Source: Paenibacillus sp. BIHB 4019
Lineage (GTDB): Bacteria; Bacillota; Bacilli; Paenibacillales; Paenibacillaceae
DNA: 64,000 bases
NCBI RefSeq assembly: GCF_002741035.1
Contig: NZ_CP016808.1
Location: forward strand, 6,806,501 to 6,870,500
Direction: 5' to 3'
Positions 11,769-21,534 of this stretch are shown here, piece by piece. Below the pieces are notes generated by a model, which was not told the DNA's origin, did no database searches, and saw only the letters and a program-made list of their open reading frames with translations. Both the position numbers and the translations under genes were made by a program. Each line of letters begins with the position of its first letter. The first letter of the stretch is position 1.

Positions 11769-13571
11769 TTACTCAAACAACAACGGAAGCTTGATTTTCA
11801 CGCGTGTCCCTTGGCCCGGATCGCTGACTATCGTCACCCCGTAGCCTTCGCCATAAAGCAGCATCAGACGGTCATGCACATTGCGAATGCCAATGCCCGA
11901 GAAAAAATGGCTGGCCGAATGCACGCCGCGCTCACGATCCGTCTCAGCTGCTCCTAATTCATCACCGGATTTACCGAGCCCGCTAATGCCGACGCCATTG
12001 TCAACGACCTCACAAATAAGCGAATCGCCCTCACGGGAGATGAGTACATAAATATAACCTTCGCTGCGCTCATGAAAGGCATGGAAAAAGGCATTTTCCA
12101 TAAATGGCTGGATGACCAGCTTCGGCAAATGCGCCCCCATACAGTCCTTGTCCGCAAAATAATTGACCCGAATCTGCTCGCCATAACGCACATGGTTAAT
12201 AAATACGTAATTTTTCAGGTTGACGAGCTCCTGCGAAACCGGAATTGTCTCGCTTATGTTGCTCACTGTATTTTGCAGCAAGGAAATCAGTGCGTTTATC
12301 GTGTCCGCAGCCTTGTCCTTGTTGCCCTGCTGCACCAAAATTTTAATCGACGCCAGCGTATTATATAAGAAATGCGGATTGATCTGCATTTGCAGGGCAG
12401 ACAGCTCGGCATTGCGCTGATCCTTCTGCGTCTGAATAAGCCGCTTAATGTAATCGTTCAGCTCATCCAGCATATAGTTGTAGGCATTGCCCAATTGCTT
12501 GATTTCATAGCTTCCGGTTACCGATGTATAATTGTTGAAATCATTTTTCGTCACTCTAGAAATTTGCCGCGCCAGCAGCGTAAGCGACCTCGTTAGCCGC
12601 CTTGAAATCACAAAGACGATAATGAGCGCCAGCAGCACGATCGCAAGGGAGATGAGGGCAACCATTTTGAAATCAACCATTTGGCTCATGACCTGCTGCT
12701 TATCAATCAAGTTCACCAAATAAAAGTCATAGGTCGGCAAATATTTTGACAGCACGAGGCTGCTTTTTCCCAATGCCGTTGTATCCATAACGTCCAGCTG
12801 CTGCTCTTCAATTTTCTTGGCATAGGTCAAAAGCTCTGGCACCGTCGTCCCTACAAGCTGCTCCTGGTTGCTCGAAACGATCATGCCCGCTTTATTTATA
12901 ATTACAACATCATTTCCGATGCTCGTAAAGCTCGTATAAAACTTCCGAAAATCCTTCTCTTTTATGGCAAAATAAAGCTGGCCGTAAGGCTGGCCGCTCG
13001 TCCGCTCCAGCAGCGTTTTCGAGGCTACAACAACCGCATTTGAGCTGTCTTCAGGCTTCATGCTTTCCTGATCCAGCTCATATAAAATACGCCGCGGCTC
13101 CTGCAGCGCATGCTCCGTAAGCTCGCTGCTGCGAAGCTTTTCGATAGAGCGAGGCCAATAGGTGCTGTCAGACGAATGGCTGCGGCCATTAATGCCTGTG
13201 ATCGTAATGTTCACCGAATATGCGGAAACGTTCGATTGAATCCGCTTCATCTGCGTATTGGCTTCATAATACCTTTTCAGCGACTGAGCGGTGCTCTGAT
13301 CGGGCTCCTTCAAAAACGATTTGAGTGTTCCGCTTTGCTGCACATCATTGGTCGCGGTCACAATGGAATAGCTGAACGACTCGAAATTGGTCTGGACCTG
13401 ATTAATGATTTTTCCATTCGTAATGCTGAACGTATCCATGAACAGACGCTGCGACATCTGCATCATCACAAGCGTAGTAAGCAGCGAAACGGTAATTATG
13501 CTGACTAAGGTGACGGTGAACATTTTAATAAACAAGCCGTGATATTTAAATTTTGCTAAAAATGCCTTCAT
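11769..13571 (-). CDS. Membrane sensor histidine kinase, YesM type
   Basis: The 600-residue protein has a membrane helix near residues 14-36, an extracellular Cache-like sensor of about 260 residues, a second helix near 300-322, a HAMP segment, a His_kinase domain with the phosphorylated His at about 400 in INPHFLYNTL, and an HATPase_c domain with DNGVGISGLG. YesM-type kinases sense extracellular saccharides and phosphorylate an AraC-type response regulator. That partner gene lies three bases upstream in the same operon, and the stop of that gene overlaps this gene's ribosome site. No transporter is adjacent on this strand; the GH51 gene is the nearest sugar gene. Confidence 0.93.
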   Translation of the reverse strand: MKAFLAKFKYHGLFIKMFTVTLVSIITVSLLTTLVMMQMSQRLFMDTFSITNGKIINQVQTNFESFSYSIVTATNDVQQSGTLKSFLKEPDQSTAQSLKRYYEANTQMKRIQSNVSAYSVNITITGINGRSHSSDSTYWPRSIEKLRSSELTEHALQEPRRILYELDQESMKPEDSSNAVVVASKTLLERTSGQPYGQLYFAIKEKDFRKFYTSFTSIGNDVVIINKAGMIVSSNQEQLVGTTVPELLTYAKKIEEQQLDVMDTTALGKSSLVLSKYLPTYDFYLVNLIDKQQVMSQMVDFKMVALISLAIVLLALIIVFVISRRLTRSLTLLARQISRVTKNDFNNYTSVTGSYEIKQLGNAYNYMLDELNDYIKRLIQTQKDQRNAELSALQMQINPHFLYNTLASIKILVQQGNKDKAADTINALISLLQNTVSNISETIPVSQELVNLKNYVFINHVRYGEQIRVNYFADKDCMGAHLPKLVIQPFMENAFFHAFHERSEGYIYVLISREGDSLICEVVDNGVGISGLGKSGDELGAAETDRERGVHSASHFFSGIGIRNVHDRLMLLYGEGYGVTIVSDPGQGTRVKIKLPLLFE

Positions 13572-13574
13572 GCA

Positions 13575-15146
13575 TTAGTCCCTTTTCTGGTTGACATATT
13601 GTTTGCGGTAATGGCTGGGCGACAAGCCGGTTATTTTTTTAAACACTTTTGTAAAATAGCTGTGATCCGAGTACCCTACCATGCCGCTGATTTCCGAGAT
13701 GGACGCCGAATCGGCAAGCAGCAGCTCCGCCGCCTTCTCCACCCGGATTTTGTTCAAATATTCGCTAAAGCCCTCATTATTATGCGCACTGAAATACGTA
13801 GACAAATACGACGGGTTAAAATGAAAATGCTTCGCCAGCTCCGTCAGGCTAAGCGGCTCGGCATAATGCTCGCCAATATAGGCAAGCAGCATCGCCATAT
13901 TCGGATTGCCCGCTCCCTGTTTTCGAGTCGCCAGCACAGCCTCTGCATCGCTCACGAATGCTTCCATTAAAACAATCGCTTCGCTTATATGCGCTGCATC
14001 GCCAATTTCCTTGAAGTAGCGGTATTTCGCCTCCTCCAGATGCGATGCATCCACCTCCAGACGGCCCAATACAATTGTCATATTAAAAATAACATTGCTA
14101 AGGAACGATTTAAACTCAAATACATCCTTCTTATAAAAATGCGAAGCGCCCTGCACATAGGCGAGCAGTTCGCTAAAAGCGCTCTCAAACTGCTGCTTGC
14201 TCAGCTGCTCGGAAAACCGCGGCAAATCAAACTTATCCTCTACTGGCGGCATATAGGGCAGTTCCCCTGCAATAAGCAAACGATCCGGGTCCGCTAGAAA
14301 AAAGCGGTAGTCGCTCATTTTGAGAAAATGAAGCTTGAAATGATCCCCCACCTCGGTATAATCGCTGAACGGCTCGCCCAGCGTCCATCTCGCCTCAAGC
14401 TTCTGCTCGCTTGTCCAGTCATCAAGCCTGCGTGCGGCGGCAGCAAGCTGCGAACTCTCCTGCTCGTTCAAATTAATGAGCAGCACGACGCGTCCGGCCT
14501 CCGACCTAAGCGGAAAATAGACCGACTGCTCCAGCGAAACATCGAGCTCCGCCTGCATTCTTTTTTTCAGCAGCTCGGCTGTAGCAAGCACCGCATTTTT
14601 GTCTCCAGATGGCTTGCACTCTGCACCGAGCATTCGAAAGCTGTCGTAAGGAAAAGTTGCATCTTCCTCATCAAGCTCTACGCCAAACCCATCCATCAGC
14701 ATATCCAGCAGCACCTGTACCGTTGTATTTTTATCAGTCGGGGCAAGCTCCAGCTTTAATGAAGGAATTCGCTGCGCGGTGCGCTTCAAAACCTCAAGCA
14801 GATGGGTCGCCTCCAGCTTCGGCTTCAATATATAATCGGCAACGCCGCTTTGAAAGGTCGATCTGACATAATCGAATTCCCCAAAGCTGCTGAGCACAAT
14901 GACTTCGATTTCCGGAAATCTCGCTTTAACGATCCGGGTCAGCTCCGCGCCATCCATGACAGGCATGACGATATCCGTTATGACGATATGCGGCTCCAGC
15001 TGCTGAATCAGCTCCAAAGCTTCCGTTCCGCTCGCAGCCTCGCCGACAATTTGAAAGCCTTCCTTTTCCCAATTCAATAAATGCTTGATGCCTTGCCTGA
15101 CTAATAGTTCATCATCTACAATGAGCACGCGGCAAAAAGGCGCCAT
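13575..15146 (-). CDS. Response regulator with AraC-type DNA-binding domain, YesN type
   Basis: The 523-residue protein has an N-terminal receiver (acidic pair at residues 11-12 and phosphorylated Asp58 in ITDIVMP), a long middle region typical of YesN proteins, and a C-terminal AraC double helix-turn-helix (LSLTELAKHFHFNPSYLS and ISEISGMVGYSDHSYFTKVF). Phosphorylation by the downstream YesM-type kinase should let it activate sugar-use genes. ATG at 15144-15146 follows GGAGGG. The targets are not evident; abfA nearby already has its own divergent regulator. Confidence 0.93.
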   Translation of the reverse strand: MAPFCRVLIVDDELLVRQGIKHLLNWEKEGFQIVGEAASGTEALELIQQLEPHIVITDIVMPVMDGAELTRIVKARFPEIEVIVLSSFGEFDYVRSTFQSGVADYILKPKLEATHLLEVLKRTAQRIPSLKLELAPTDKNTTVQVLLDMLMDGFGVELDEEDATFPYDSFRMLGAECKPSGDKNAVLATAELLKKRMQAELDVSLEQSVYFPLRSEAGRVVLLINLNEQESSQLAAAARRLDDWTSEQKLEARWTLGEPFSDYTEVGDHFKLHFLKMSDYRFFLADPDRLLIAGELPYMPPVEDKFDLPRFSEQLSKQQFESAFSELLAYVQGASHFYKKDVFEFKSFLSNVIFNMTIVLGRLEVDASHLEEAKYRYFKEIGDAAHISEAIVLMEAFVSDAEAVLATRKQGAGNPNMAMLLAYIGEHYAEPLSLTELAKHFHFNPSYLSTYFSAHNNEGFSEYLNKIRVEKAAELLLADSASISEISGMVGYSDHSYFTKVFKKITGLSPSHYRKQYVNQKRD

Positions 15147-15195
15147 TACGATCCCTCCATTATCATCTTGCTATTCCCTTTGAAGTGTCTGGGGT

Positions 15196-16098
15196 TTATT
15201 CATAATAGGTGCGAATTCTTATATCCTGATTGTAATTGCCAAACCCCTTGCCGTACAAGGTTAATCCTCCCCTGCCCGGCACACTTTCCTCTGCGCTGAT
15301 GCGCAGCGTCAAAAACGGGCTTTCCCAATCCAGATCATGAATGGTCAGCTCTGATATTTGCAAGCCATCTATAAAGGTGCCGTTCTCATTCAGGCGCAGC
15401 ACCTTCAATAAGCCATATTGATTCACGTCGCCCCGCCACCAGTCTGGAGACAGCCTCCCGCGCACACGTCCAAAATCGCCCGGACTCGTCCACTCGCCTA
15501 CATACAAGCCATTGATGAAAAAACGGATATCCGACGGCCAATTTTCATTAATTTGCGGCGCTTCCGAACCAATTTCCAGTGAAATTTCCAATTCCTGAAC
15601 CCGTTGATCAACAAAAAGATGATTGGGCACCTTATACTCGACATACCCTCTGGCAAACCATAAAATGCCGGCATTCATCCGCTCCGGGTCCAAAAAATAT
15701 TTAGGGTTATCATATTGTCCGATCAGCTTTTCCGTAGTGGCAATGCCGCAGGTCGGAAAGGCGGCTACATCGGTATAATGGCCGACTGGGAGCATCGTTT
15801 CGATGCTTTTCCGCTTCTGATCGTTTGGCCTCGACAGCCTGATTTGCAAATATTCCGCTGACAACGAGCAATATTTATAGGTGCCGCCGCCTACCCGTTT
15901 CATTTTGCTGGTCACAATGCCTGCCTGCTGAAGCTTGTTCACATGGGTGCTGACAATTGCGCTGCTCAAAAAAAGCTCCGCTGCCAGCTCCTTAATATGA
16001 CGCTCCCGCTCGTCCAGCAAATCGATAATTTGCAGGCGAACCTCGCTTGCCAGCGCCTCATATACGCGAAGCGATTCCGCATTCGTCGTTAAGTACAT
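15196..16098 (-). CDS. ArsR-like regulator with a C-terminal beta-rich domain
   Basis: The 300-residue protein has an ArsR-type winged helix at residues 6-75 (ASEVRLQIIDLLDERERHIK, then LFLSSAIVSTHVNKL). A beta-rich C-terminal domain of about 200 residues follows, with many Trp, Gly and Pro (PDWWRGDVNQYG). Classic ArsR metal-binding Cys pairs are absent, so a metal sensor is unlikely. It is divergent from abfA; similar pairs occur in Paenibacillus, so it probably senses an arabinose-containing sugar through the C-terminal domain. That ligand is inferred from context only. Confidence 0.8.
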   Translation of the reverse strand: MYLTTNAESLRVYEALASEVRLQIIDLLDERERHIKELAAELFLSSAIVSTHVNKLQQAGIVTSKMKRVGGGTYKYCSLSAEYLQIRLSRPNDQKRKSIETMLPVGHYTDVAAFPTCGIATTEKLIGQYDNPKYFLDPERMNAGILWFARGYVEYKVPNHLFVDQRVQELEISLEIGSEAPQINENWPSDIRFFINGLYVGEWTSPGDFGRVRGRLSPDWWRGDVNQYGLLKVLRLNENGTFIDGLQISELTIHDLDWESPFLTLRISAEESVPGRGGLTLYGKGFGNYNQDIRIRTYYE

Positions 16099-16117
16099 TC
16101 TGTCACATCCTATTTAC

Positions 16118-16141
16118 AGGATTATCAATTTAGCTAATCCT
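16118..16141. promoter_or_regulatory. Inverted repeat between the ArsR-like gene and abfA
   Basis: AGGATTA (16118-16124) and TAATCCT (16135-16141) are 10 bp apart, 20 bp upstream of the regulator start. It is a candidate operator for that regulator. Confidence 0.45.
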
Positions 16142-16241
16142 TCATTATTACGGGCCTTATTTATTGCTTGTATTTATTCATTATGTTAAAAATATAAGGA
16201 GATAGCAAGTACATGAATTCAGTTTTTGGCTAATTCATTAA

Positions 16242-17771
<1,530 letters not shown>

Positions 17772-17794
17772 TTCGCTGCCAGCCAGCTGGATCA

Positions 17795-17840
17795 AAAACC
17801 CTCCGAAATTCGCCTGTATAAGGGATTTCGGAGGGTTTTT
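17795..17840. terminator. Terminator after abfA
   Basis: Arms AAAAACCCTCCGAAAT and ATTTCGGAGGGTTTTT are perfectly complementary, and a T run follows. Confidence 0.9.
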
Positions 17841-17963
17841 TATTGAAGCTTGTTATGTAATAATTACAGGCTCTAAGCTTGTATCTGTTCCTTTGGAAAA
17901 CATGTGACTGCTGTTGTTCGTGAAAAAAGCGGGGAATGGACTGCCGTAATAGTTGCTGCAAAT

Positions 17964-18239
17964 CTATGTAATTCCGTGCGAGGATGGTATAGCAGCAGAT
18001 TTGCTAAGCAAGGAATGCTTCATGACGGCTCGTTTCGTTTGCAGCTTTTGCACAGGCTGTGGCTGCTCGAAAAACAGCCCATCCTGAAACAATTGTTTAA
18101 AAGCCTGCATCACTGCCTGAGCCGCCAGCGCTTCATCCTCCAGTATATAGCAGGCAACCTGATAACCATAAACCTCATATTGTTTGAGCACAGCAGCTTT
18201 ATGCTGCAGCTCCTGCTGCCTTATCAAAGATGCGTTCAT
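17964..18239 (-). CDS. Small protein resembling sigma-70 region 2
   Basis: This 91-residue protein has ATG at 18237-18239 after an excellent GGGAGGTGA site. Residues 19-52 (YEVYGYQVACYILEDE, then ALAAQAVMQAFKQLF) follow the pattern of sigma region 2, where a helix with an acidic tail is followed by a DAVQEAF-like helix. Region 4 is missing and the usual DNA-melting aromatic positions are weak, so it is not a complete sigma factor. It could be a remnant, an anti-sigma decoy or a partner protein. The assignment is by eye. Confidence 0.6.
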   Translation of the reverse strand: MNASLIRQQELQHKAAVLKQYEVYGYQVACYILEDEALAAQAVMQAFKQLFQDGLFFEQPQPVQKLQTKRAVMKHSLLSKSAAIPSSHGIT

Positions 18240-18371
18240 GGCGTCAAGTCACCTCCCTGCCCCTGGCGAATGTTCCTTATAACGATATACCTATTATTAA
18301 GAGGGGAAACAGCAGTATGTATGTTTGCCATATATGTCTAACTTAACTATACAAGAGGTTGCTTGCCTGCA

Positions 18372-18407
18372 ATAGTACCATGTTTTTATAGTACCTCCGA
18401 TAGTACC
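18372..18407. promoter_or_regulatory. Three ATAGTACC direct repeats
   Basis: ATAGTACC occurs at 18372, 18388 and 18400 in the gap between the sigma-like gene and the SET gene. It could be an operator. The rest of 18240-18526 shows no gene. Confidence 0.35.
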
Positions 18408-18526
18408 TTCGGCTGGGCGCCCCTGAGTCGCCAGGAAACAGCGGCATTGCTATTTTCAGCGAAAGCGGGCTATAATGTTGAGAAAAAGAATTCCATTATA
18501 TGATTTAGTGGACAGAGGATACTTTC

Positions 18527-18925
18527 ATGATTGAAATTCGTACTTCCCAGCTCAGCAATGGCGAGCTGAACCGCGGCGTATTCGCCACCCAGGACATTGC
18601 CGAGGGCGCGCTTATTCACGAAGCGCCGGTCCTTCCTTACGAGAACGAGGAGCACGTCCACCTTGAGAAAACGATTTTTGCCGATTACGCTTTTGAATAT
18701 GGAGCAAACCATTCCGCTCTTTTGCTGGGCTACGGCATGCTGTTTAATCATTCGTATACGCCGAATACGTTTTACGAGCTTAATTTTGACAATTTGACGG
18801 TAGACTTTTTTGCCTTTTCCGATATTAAGGCAGGAGAAGAACTGCTGATTAACTATAACGGTGAAGTCGATTGCGAGGACCCTCTTTGGTTTAATGAGGA
18901 ACAAGGCGCGGATAAAGCTGATTAG
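18527..18925 (+). CDS. SET-domain protein
   Basis: The 132-residue protein consists of one compact SET domain. It has NRGVFATQDIAEGALIHEAP at the start, the NHSYTPNT motif (about residues 74-81) that forms the SAM-binding knot, and AGEELLINY before the C-terminus. SET proteins methylate lysines of proteins; in bacteria the targets are mostly unknown. AGAGGA lies nine bases before ATG. The lack of pre-SET and post-SET Cys clusters is normal for bacterial members. Confidence 0.88.
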   Translation: MIEIRTSQLSNGELNRGVFATQDIAEGALIHEAPVLPYENEEHVHLEKTIFADYAFEYGANHSALLLGYGMLFNHSYTPNTFYELNFDNLTVDFFAFSDIKAGEELLINYNGEVDCEDPLWFNEEQGADKAD

Positions 18926-18948
18926 CTGAACGATGAATAGTAGAATTG

Positions 18949-18999
18949 AAGCCCGAAAGATAGGCACTATGGAATTAGTGCACGTCTTTCGGGCTTTTT
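18949..18999. terminator. Terminator between the SET and HPP genes
   Basis: AAGCCCGAAAGA and TCTTTCGGGCTT arms with a TTTT tail lie between converging genes. Confidence 0.85.
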
Positions 19000-19014
19000 A
19001 TGCTTGAGCCAGGC

Positions 19015-19548
19015 TTACCTCCAAAAGGTCGGGTACTTCTTGGACTTGTCCAAATTGTTTATTACAAGGGCCATTCCGACAATGACGATAGTACCTAAAA
19101 GAACGGGGTTTATTAAAAAAGACCAGGTGCTGCCAGCCATGATGACAACTAGCGGATCGGCTCCTGCAGGAGGATGAGTCGTCTTGGTTACCATCATTAG
19201 TCCGATCGCAAGACCTACTCCAGCAGCCATAACGAGGCTCCCCTGCCCAAACAAATGATAAAGAAGCAAGCCAATGCCCGTCGATATCAAATGCCCGCCG
19301 ATCACACTCCGCGGTTGCGACAGCGGGGAATCCCATATGCCAAAAACGAGTACACAGGTTGCTCCAAACGGTGCCATAATCCATACAAAATCCGACTTTT
19401 CAGTCAGCATGGATAGCAGAAAAATGACAGCAAAACCTCCAAAAACACCCCATGCCGCTTTGGGCAATGAAATGGTTAAAGGACTCCGCCTGCCACTTGC
19501 TTTCATCTCCTTCAGCTTCGTTGTTAACCGCACAAAAGACGTGTGCAT
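19015..19548 (-). CDS. HPP-family integral membrane protein
   Basis: The 177-residue protein has four hydrophobic segments and the family marks APFGATCVLVFG, PLSQPRSVIGGH and the THPPAG motif that names the family. HPP proteins are inner-membrane proteins; some plant and cyanobacterial members move nitrite, but the substrate here is not known. ATG at 19546-19548 has GGGAG seven bases upstream. Its promoter shares an operator with the divergent GntR gene, so that protein probably represses it. Confidence 0.88.
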   Translation of the reverse strand: MHTSFVRLTTKLKEMKASGRRSPLTISLPKAAWGVFGGFAVIFLLSMLTEKSDFVWIMAPFGATCVLVFGIWDSPLSQPRSVIGGHLISTGIGLLLYHLFGQGSLVMAAGVGLAIGLMMVTKTTHPPAGADPLVVIMAGSTWSFLINPVLLGTIVIVGMALVINNLDKSKKYPTFWR

Positions 19549-19569
19549 CCTTCCACTCCCTTTAAATGA

Positions 19570-19621
19570 ATAGTTGACTAGTTATATAGTCATTTATAAA
19601 GGAATCAACCGATATTGTCAA
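19570..19621 (-). promoter_or_regulatory. HPP gene promoter with a GntR operator
   Basis: On the minus strand TTGACA (19616-19621) and TATAAA (19593-19598) are 17 bp apart, a near-consensus promoter. An ACTAGT-centred operator, TAGTTGACTAGTTATATAG (19571-19589), follows directly, placed to block initiation. Confidence 0.75.
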
Positions 19622-19651
19622 CGTTACATTTCGTCTAATCAAACCGTAAAA

Positions 19652-19697
19652 TTGTTATTCCTTTATCAAACAAGCTATAATATAACTAGTTGACTAT
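19652..19697 (+). promoter_or_regulatory. GntR gene promoter with a matching operator
   Basis: TTGTTA (19652-19657) and TATAAT (19676-19681) are 18 bp apart. TATAACTAGTTGACTAT (19681-19697), an inverted copy of the element at 19571, overlaps the start site, so the regulator probably represses its own gene. Confidence 0.75.
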
Positions 19698-19714
19698 GAA
19701 ATGAGGTAAGCTCT

Positions 19715-20692
19715 ATGCAGCATAAACGGCTTATTCTACGCGTCGATCCGACACTAACCTTTAATGTAAATACTCAAATTAAAGAGCAGTTTAAATGGCT
19801 CATTGGCACCGGGGAAATTCAAGTAGGCGAAATGTTGCCGCCTGCCGGCGAATTAGCCGAATTATTAGGCCTTAATCGAAATACGGTCAATTGGGTATAC
19901 AGCCAGCTAAAAGAAGAAGGGCTCGTTTCCGTCCAAAAAGGCCGAGGCACTCAGGTTTGTTCTGGCCCAGAGGTTGAACGGCTGCAAAAGGAACGAATTC
20001 CGATGAAAAAGATGTTTACAGAGGCACAAAAGGAAGCGAGCCGCCATCAAGTATCGTTAAAAGAATATTTTCAGGCAGGCTTGGCCTATACCCTAATGCT
20101 AGAAACAGAAACGGCTAGACAGAAGAGGCTTATATTTGTGGAGTGCAAGGGCCATGATTATTTATTTTACAGCAGCGAGATTCGCCGGCTGACAGGCGCG
20201 GATGTGGAAATTTGTTTTTTAGAGGATATACGTTCAGAGAGCGGCCCGCTTAAAGAGGCAATCCGCCATGCGGATGCTGTTGTAACTACGCTGAATCATG
20301 CTGAAGAAGTAAAGCAATTGATCCATCCATTCGGGAAAAAATTGACCGTTATAGGCGCTATTATCGAGCAGGCTTCCCTATTGGAAATCGCGAAATTGCC
20401 CGCTGCCGCCTCTCTTGCTTTCGTTTGTCTAGGTAAAGTAGGCGGGGAATGGATGGCTGACCGCATATTAGAGGCTGGAATTGAACTCGCGAATTGCCGT
20501 ACAGCGGGAACGGATGATTCCCTGCTGCTGGGCAAAGTGCTGAGCGAGACGGATCATGTGTATGCTTCATCAGCTGTATTCGAGTCTCTGAAGCATAAAA
20601 CGCCCGCTAACGTTCATTTATACCCTATGCGGCTGGAGAAAAGCAGCGAATTGCTTTTACAAGAGTTGGCCGCTAATACATCCATTCGTTGA
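19715..20692 (+). CDS. GntR-family transcriptional regulator, YtrA-like N-terminus
   Basis: The 325-residue protein has an N-terminal GntR winged helix (residues 12-85: MLPPAGELAELLGLNRNTVN, then LVSVQKGRGTQV). A C-terminal domain of about 220 residues with alternating strands and helices follows (RLIFVECKGHDYLFYSSEIR, then DAVVTTLNHAEEV), reminiscent of a periplasmic-binding or Rossmann-like effector fold. It does not match the usual FadR, UTRA or aminotransferase-type domains I can recognise. Operators shared with the HPP gene point to joint control of both. Confidence 0.88.
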   Translation: MQHKRLILRVDPTLTFNVNTQIKEQFKWLIGTGEIQVGEMLPPAGELAELLGLNRNTVNWVYSQLKEEGLVSVQKGRGTQVCSGPEVERLQKERIPMKKMFTEAQKEASRHQVSLKEYFQAGLAYTLMLETETARQKRLIFVECKGHDYLFYSSEIRRLTGADVEICFLEDIRSESGPLKEAIRHADAVVTTLNHAEEVKQLIHPFGKKLTVIGAIIEQASLLEIAKLPAAASLAFVCLGKVGGEWMADRILEAGIELANCRTAGTDDSLLLGKVLSETDHVYASSAVFESLKHKTPANVHLYPMRLEKSSELLLQELAANTSIR

Positions 20693-20712
20693 GAATACAG
20701 AGCGATTGCAAG

Positions 20713-20764
20713 AAAAAAAGAAGCATCCTTCAGCCGAGCAATCGGCCGATAGGCTGCTTCTTTT
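20713..20764. terminator. Bidirectional terminator overlapping the end of pflA
   Basis: AAAGAAGCA (20717-20725) pairs with TGCTTCTTT (20755-20763). The stem contains the last ten or so codons of pflA and gives a T run on the minus strand. It also serves the GntR gene from the other side. Confidence 0.8.
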
Positions 20765-21518
20765 CTATGCTCCCCACTTCTAAAATGCTCGACGCTGCAT
20801 GGACACCGCCCTCCTGCACAAGGCGGTATGCCCGCGCGACCTCTTGCTCCGTCGGGCTCGGAACGCCCTCCAGCGGATATGCCCGTCCGAGCTGCTGCCA
20901 CTTGTACACGCCCATTCGGTGATAGGGCAAAATCTCAAACTTCTCAACCGATTGAAGCCCGCTAATATAAGCGCCAAGCGCGCGCAAATCGTCGCCGCCA
21001 TCGGTCACCTGCGGAATGAGCACATGCCGAATCCATACCGGCTGCTTCCACGAGCTCAAAGCAGCCGCGAAACGCAAAATCCGCTCATTCGGACGGCTGG
21101 TCAACTGCTCGTGCTTGGCGGAATCAATCATTTTCAAATCCAACAGCACCAAATCGGTAACCGCCATAAGCGGCTCGGCGTGATTCGGTTCGCAAAAACC
21201 GGAGGAATCAAGCGCCGTATGCAGTCCCCAGCGCTGCTTGCACGCTTTGAACAGCTCGGTTACGAATGGCGCTTGCAGCGTCGGCTCGCCGCCCGTAACC
21301 GTAATGCCGCCGCCGGAGCGGCGGTAATACGGCACATAAGGCGCTATTTCCTGCAAAATTTCGTCGATCGTCACCTGTTTTCCCGTTCCAGTATCCCACG
21401 TATCCGGGTTGTGGCAAAACTGGCATTGCAGCGCGCAGCCCTGCATAAAAAGCACGAAGCGGATGCCCGGTCCATCGACGGTTCCAAACGTATCAAAGGA
21501 ATGGATTCTGCCTAGCAT
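20730..21518 (-). CDS. pflA: Pyruvate formate-lyase activating enzyme (radical SAM)
   Basis: The 262-residue protein starts MLGRIHSFDTFGTVDGPGIR and has the CxxxCxxC cluster site in GCALQCQFCHNPDTWD (about residues 30-45), GGGITVTGGEP for SAM binding, and a TIM-barrel core. It makes the glycyl radical on PflB under anaerobic conditions. It follows pflB by 16 bases and is the last gene of that operon. Confidence 0.96.
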   Translation of the reverse strand: MLGRIHSFDTFGTVDGPGIRFVLFMQGCALQCQFCHNPDTWDTGTGKQVTIDEILQEIAPYVPYYRRSGGGITVTGGEPTLQAPFVTELFKACKQRWGLHTALDSSGFCEPNHAEPLMAVTDLVLLDLKMIDSAKHEQLTSRPNERILRFAAALSSWKQPVWIRHVLIPQVTDGGDDLRALGAYISGLQSVEKFEILPYHRMGVYKWQQLGRAYPLEGVPSPTEQEVARAYRLVQEGGVHAASSILEVGSIEKKQPIGRLLG

Positions 21519-21534
21519 GCGTGGGGCCTCCTTT

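Noticed and set aside
18470..18967. 165-codon frame antisense to the SET gene
   Set aside because: The plus-strand SET protein has clear motifs and a ribosome site.
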